From Liolophura sinensis (Eukaryota > Mollusca > Polyplacophora > Chitonida > Chitonidae), in NCBI RefSeq assembly GCF_032854445.1, contig NC_088300.1, positions 2,728,001-2,792,000 on the forward strand: a stretch of DNA of 64,000 bases, given 5' to 3'. Below the pieces are notes generated by a model. It worked only from the letters and a program-made list of their open reading frames with translations, had not been told where the DNA came from and did no database searches. Made by a program: the position numbers and the translations under genes. Each line of letters starts with the position of its first letter. Positions within the stretch are counted from its first letter, which is position 1. Of the stretch, positions 62,701-64,000 are shown in pieces.

Positions 62701-63312
62701 TGTCTGTGCTATGACTTAGCTGTGGCATGTTTCCTGTGTGTACCATGTTATCTTTGTTGTCAGTTAATCAAGCAGAGCCAGGTGATCCTGAACTTCCTGG
62801 CCATGGAGTGGAGGATAACCAACGAGCACATAGACTGTATATGGGCAGCCAGTCAGGTAGGTGCCTTGACCAGCTTCTCAGATTTTGGTTCCATGATTTC
62901 CTTTGCTGATAGCCTGTTCACACAAGAGTGAAGAATTCTTGAGTGTGGTTTAAGACTCCTTACAGAACGTTTAACTTGAATTTCATTGAGATATATGTAT
63001 AATTTTATATTAAAAGAAAAAAAAAAATTCAGTTAACCTGTCCAAGTATATCTGCCAGTATACAATCAATATATGGGTACATTAATTACAAAACTGCCTT
63101 TATGCAAAATAATATTTTGAAAAGGTAGGGCAGTAATCTTATTTAGTCTGCCTGTGTGTGACACCTGGTTGTGATTGTCGTTACAGCTGAAGCACTGCGG
63201 TAAGCAGGTGTATGATATCCTCATACCCCTGATCAAGAACCTGGAGCTACGTCCTGTACAACACCTCCTCAAACTGCTGTCCAAGTTAGAACCTGCAGCT
63301 CACACAGAATCT
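56723..63312 (+). CDS. USP34: USP34 ubiquitin carboxyl-terminal hydrolase, N-terminal exons 1-10 (continues beyond window)
   Basis: Ten exons (56723-56765, 58910-59000, 59219-59576, 60295-60444, 60687-60754, 60997-61189, 61907-61965, 62299-62377, 62764-62856, 63187-63312) join in phase to 420 codons with no stop; the gene runs out of the window. The translation follows vertebrate USP34 through the N-terminus: MCDVCSDVV start, RQCMCCYKDFKNFERFNNIV, TPETLPFTVAHTLITIIANL, KEPLDTHFTFDKEGLDLAFK, IIEHIFGPNLHVE, IDCIWAASQLKHC, HLLKLLSKLEPAAHTE. USP34 is a ~3,500-residue deubiquitinase known to act on Wnt/axin signalling and DNA-damage factors. The catalytic domain is far downstream, so nothing catalytic is visible here. 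This part is helical-repeat scaffold plus an acidic insert (about residues 100-125). Confidence 0.94.
57312..57880. repeat. Diverged foldback element in USP34 intron 1
   Basis: About 200-bp arms in inverted orientation. GGTGGTTGTTTCACTCCTCC near 57325 matches GGTGGTCACTTCACTCCTCT on the other strand near 57866. Further shared blocks are GGTAAACC, ACCAAGT, TTCTAAA and CTTTTACCTTTCA/CTCTTACCTTTCA. By eye roughly 60 percent identical. Confidence 0.6.
57881..58554. other. USP34 intron 1, middle
   Basis: Mostly unique sequence; 58200-58300 contains a short SINE-1-like phrase (AGAAGCCACTCATCAATGCA). Nothing else recognised. Confidence 0.4.
58555..58735 (+). mobile_element. SINE family 1, degenerate copy
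   Basis: TGCTGGCTTCATTTCTGGTC, CTGCAGATGGTCGGGGGTTT, and a worn tail (TAGTGAAATATTCTTTCAAT). Confidence 0.7.
58910..59000 (+). CDS. USP34: USP34 exon 2
   Basis: Acceptor TTTTGTTTTAG, donor AAAG|GTATGA. Encodes GGLQLNKREVMAVLLYVASW, matching the vertebrate GDGLQLRKEHTLKIFTYINSW segment. Confidence 0.92.
59219..59576 (+). CDS. USP34: USP34 exon 3
   Basis: Acceptor TTTCCTTTCAG, donor GAG|GTATAA. Encodes QCMCCYKDFKNFERFNNIVQ, a lysine/glutamate-rich insert with GEDVIGEDEDEEFW, then FVTKVFLMNFPPYVAYKHIV. The insert replaces a longer low-complexity region in vertebrates. Confidence 0.95.
60295..60444 (+). CDS. USP34: USP34 exon 4
   Basis: Acceptor ATGTGTAG, donor AAT|GTAAGT. Encodes DPDVPPYLVRNVCVFW and ATPETLPFTVAHTLITIIAN. 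Direct joining to exon 3 is in frame but lacks about 18 residues present in vertebrates between the two. Confidence 0.93.
60687..60754 (+). CDS. USP34: USP34 exon 5
   Basis: Acceptor ATTTACAG, donor AG|GTAGGT. Encodes LRLWMNIPTVMQYIIPLKTA, parallel to the vertebrate IRIWLHIPAVMQHIIPF. Confidence 0.95.
60997..61189 (+). CDS. USP34: USP34 exon 6
   Basis: Acceptor GTTTGCAG, donor AAT|GTAAGT. Encodes YMCKLSDKDLRMAGTRNMTD, KEPLDTHFTFDKEGLDLAFK and LTIRLAGITQIN; the best-conserved exon here. Confidence 0.97.
61400..61570 (+). mobile_element. SINE family 1, 5'-truncated copy with 10-bp target duplication
   Basis: Starts inside the body (CAGCTCATGCTGGCTTCGTC) and ends TTGAGTACGGCTTAAAACAC plus AAATAAATAA. 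AATTCCTGTC flanks it at 61390-61399 and 61571-61580. Confidence 0.9.
61907..61965 (+). CDS. USP34: USP34 exon 7
   Basis: Acceptor ACATTCCAG, donor AG|GTAAGA. Encodes NQINIYNESCNNETLADAE, like the vertebrate NQLHTFNDVCNNESLV. Confidence 0.93.
62299..62377 (+). CDS. USP34: USP34 exon 8
   Basis: Acceptor GCTTCTTTTCAG, donor GAG|GTAACA. Encodes NQLASWLIDSKIIEHIFGPN and LHVE. Confidence 0.95.
62764..62856 (+). CDS. USP34: USP34 exon 9
   Basis: Acceptor TTTGTTGTCAG, donor CAG|GTAGGT. Encodes LIKQSQVILNFLAMEW and RITNEHIDCIWAASQ. Confidence 0.95.
63187..63312 (+). CDS. USP34: USP34 exon 10
   Basis: Acceptor GTCGTTACAG, donor TCT|GTAAGT. Encodes LKHCGKQVYDILIPLIKNLE and HLLKLLSKLEPAAHTES. Phase 0 at the end; following exons lie outside the window. 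Confidence 0.94.
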
Positions 63313-63380
63313 GTAAGTTTATTCAGCTGTCAAATCTCCACAACTCTACTGATTTAAAATCTAAATGTCAAATGTCACAC

Positions 63381-63914
63381 GAATGCAGGTTGTGGTACAG
63401 GAACCTTCAGCTTCTGACTACTACTGTTAAATACATGAACATAAGCTACCTTACATGGCGTAAATCTTTTCACTACATACGCTATCACAGGCAATCAAGG
63501 TACCCACTGGTGTGTGACATTTAGCGTCACAATCTTCAAAATAGCGCAAGCGGATTTGATAATCTTTTGTGTCACGAAACTTAGCGAATAATAAATGAAA
63601 GCACGACTCCAAACATAATTAAAATTTTTATTCAATGCATAATCATAACATATAAATCACAATGAAACAATGAAGAAAACATCATCAAGGGAAGCTAATA
63701 TGTGACCATAATGCACGGTCTATTTCATTAACCACACTGACACATCACAATCCTCAAAATAGCGCTGACGCTAAATGTCACACACCAGTGGGTACCTTGA
63801 TTGCCTGTGATAGCGTATGTAGCGAAAAGATTTACACCATGTAAGGTAGCTTATGTTCATGTATTTAACAGTAGTAGTCAGAAGCTGAAGGTTCCTGTTC
63901 CACAACCTGCATTC
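63381..63914. repeat. Large hairpin with near-identical 149-bp arms in USP34 intron 10
   Basis: Left arm 63381-63529 (GAATGCAGGTTGTGG... TTAGCGTCA) and right arm 63766-63914 are reverse complements with only about three mismatches by eye (for example GGTACAGG against GGAACAGG, ATGGCG against ATGGTG). The ~236-bp loop is AT-rich. CACAATC(T/C)TCAAAATAGCGC follows the left arm and precedes the right arm in the same orientation. Confidence 0.92.
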
Positions 63915-64000
63915 ATGGAGAATGACTACTGTGATATTTGTAGAACGGCTAGTGTTTAGAGACACTGTAGATTTATAATATATATTACCAATAAATAAAG

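Overview
This is a eukaryotic nuclear window. The introns are short to very long with GT-AG (once probably GC-AG) boundaries, the exons are phase-consistent, and there are tRNA-derived SINEs, inverted-repeat transposons, minisatellites and (TA)n tracts. The gene families are animal ones. The SINE 3' tail (tail motif TTGAGTACGGCGTAAAAC) and overall composition suggest a lophotrochozoan, most likely a mollusc; this taxonomic call is inference from recalled repeat style, not from a search.

Three protein-coding genes can be read. (1) Minus strand, 24957 down to 4224: a complete ZC3H14 (Nab2-type nuclear poly(A)-binding CCCH zinc-finger protein). I assembled it from 15 exons that close in frame as 926 codons plus stop. 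(2) Plus strand, 27616 to 48703: a four-exon, 243-residue, four-helix membrane protein of the TMEM179 family with a 19-kb first intron. (3) Plus strand, 56723 to beyond the window: the first ten exons (420 codons) of USP34, a giant ubiquitin hydrolase; only the N-terminal helical-repeat region lies here. ZC3H14 and the TMEM179-like gene are head to head across about 2.7 kb; the TMEM179-like gene and USP34 are in tandem.

The most unusual part is the ZC3H14 locus, which is crowded with tandem arrays. Two of them are made of the gene's own exon ends. At 15250-16949, thirteen ~124-bp units each carry the last 55 nt of exon 9 plus its 5' splice site, preceded by a new polypyrimidine-AG 3' splice site. 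This is an array of potential cassette exons whose inclusion would shift the frame to an early stop. At 9288-11092, about 22 units of ~85 bp each carry the end of the exon for zinc finger 1 plus its 5' splice site, with the tryptophan codon changed to a stop. Further arrays lie beside exon 6, exon 7 and exon 10. An 81-bp satellite with a ~575-bp higher-order period lies just 3' of the gene (1-3742). A 3.1-kb inverted-repeat element carrying a 116-bp E-box array sits in the last-but-one intron.

The other regions hold dispersed elements: a non-autonomous TIR element directly upstream of the ZC3H14 start (25118-26076); two tRNA-headed SINE families, with copies showing 10-12 bp target duplications; a palindromic MITE family with one copy split by a nested SINE (about 54702-55322); a CACTG-ended element with subterminal AGGGTC repeats (52680-53135); a 48-bp nested minisatellite (53690-54455); and a near-perfect 149-bp-arm hairpin in a USP34 intron (63381-63914). 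The genes do not form a functional unit; they are neighbours in a repeat-rich animal chromosome segment.
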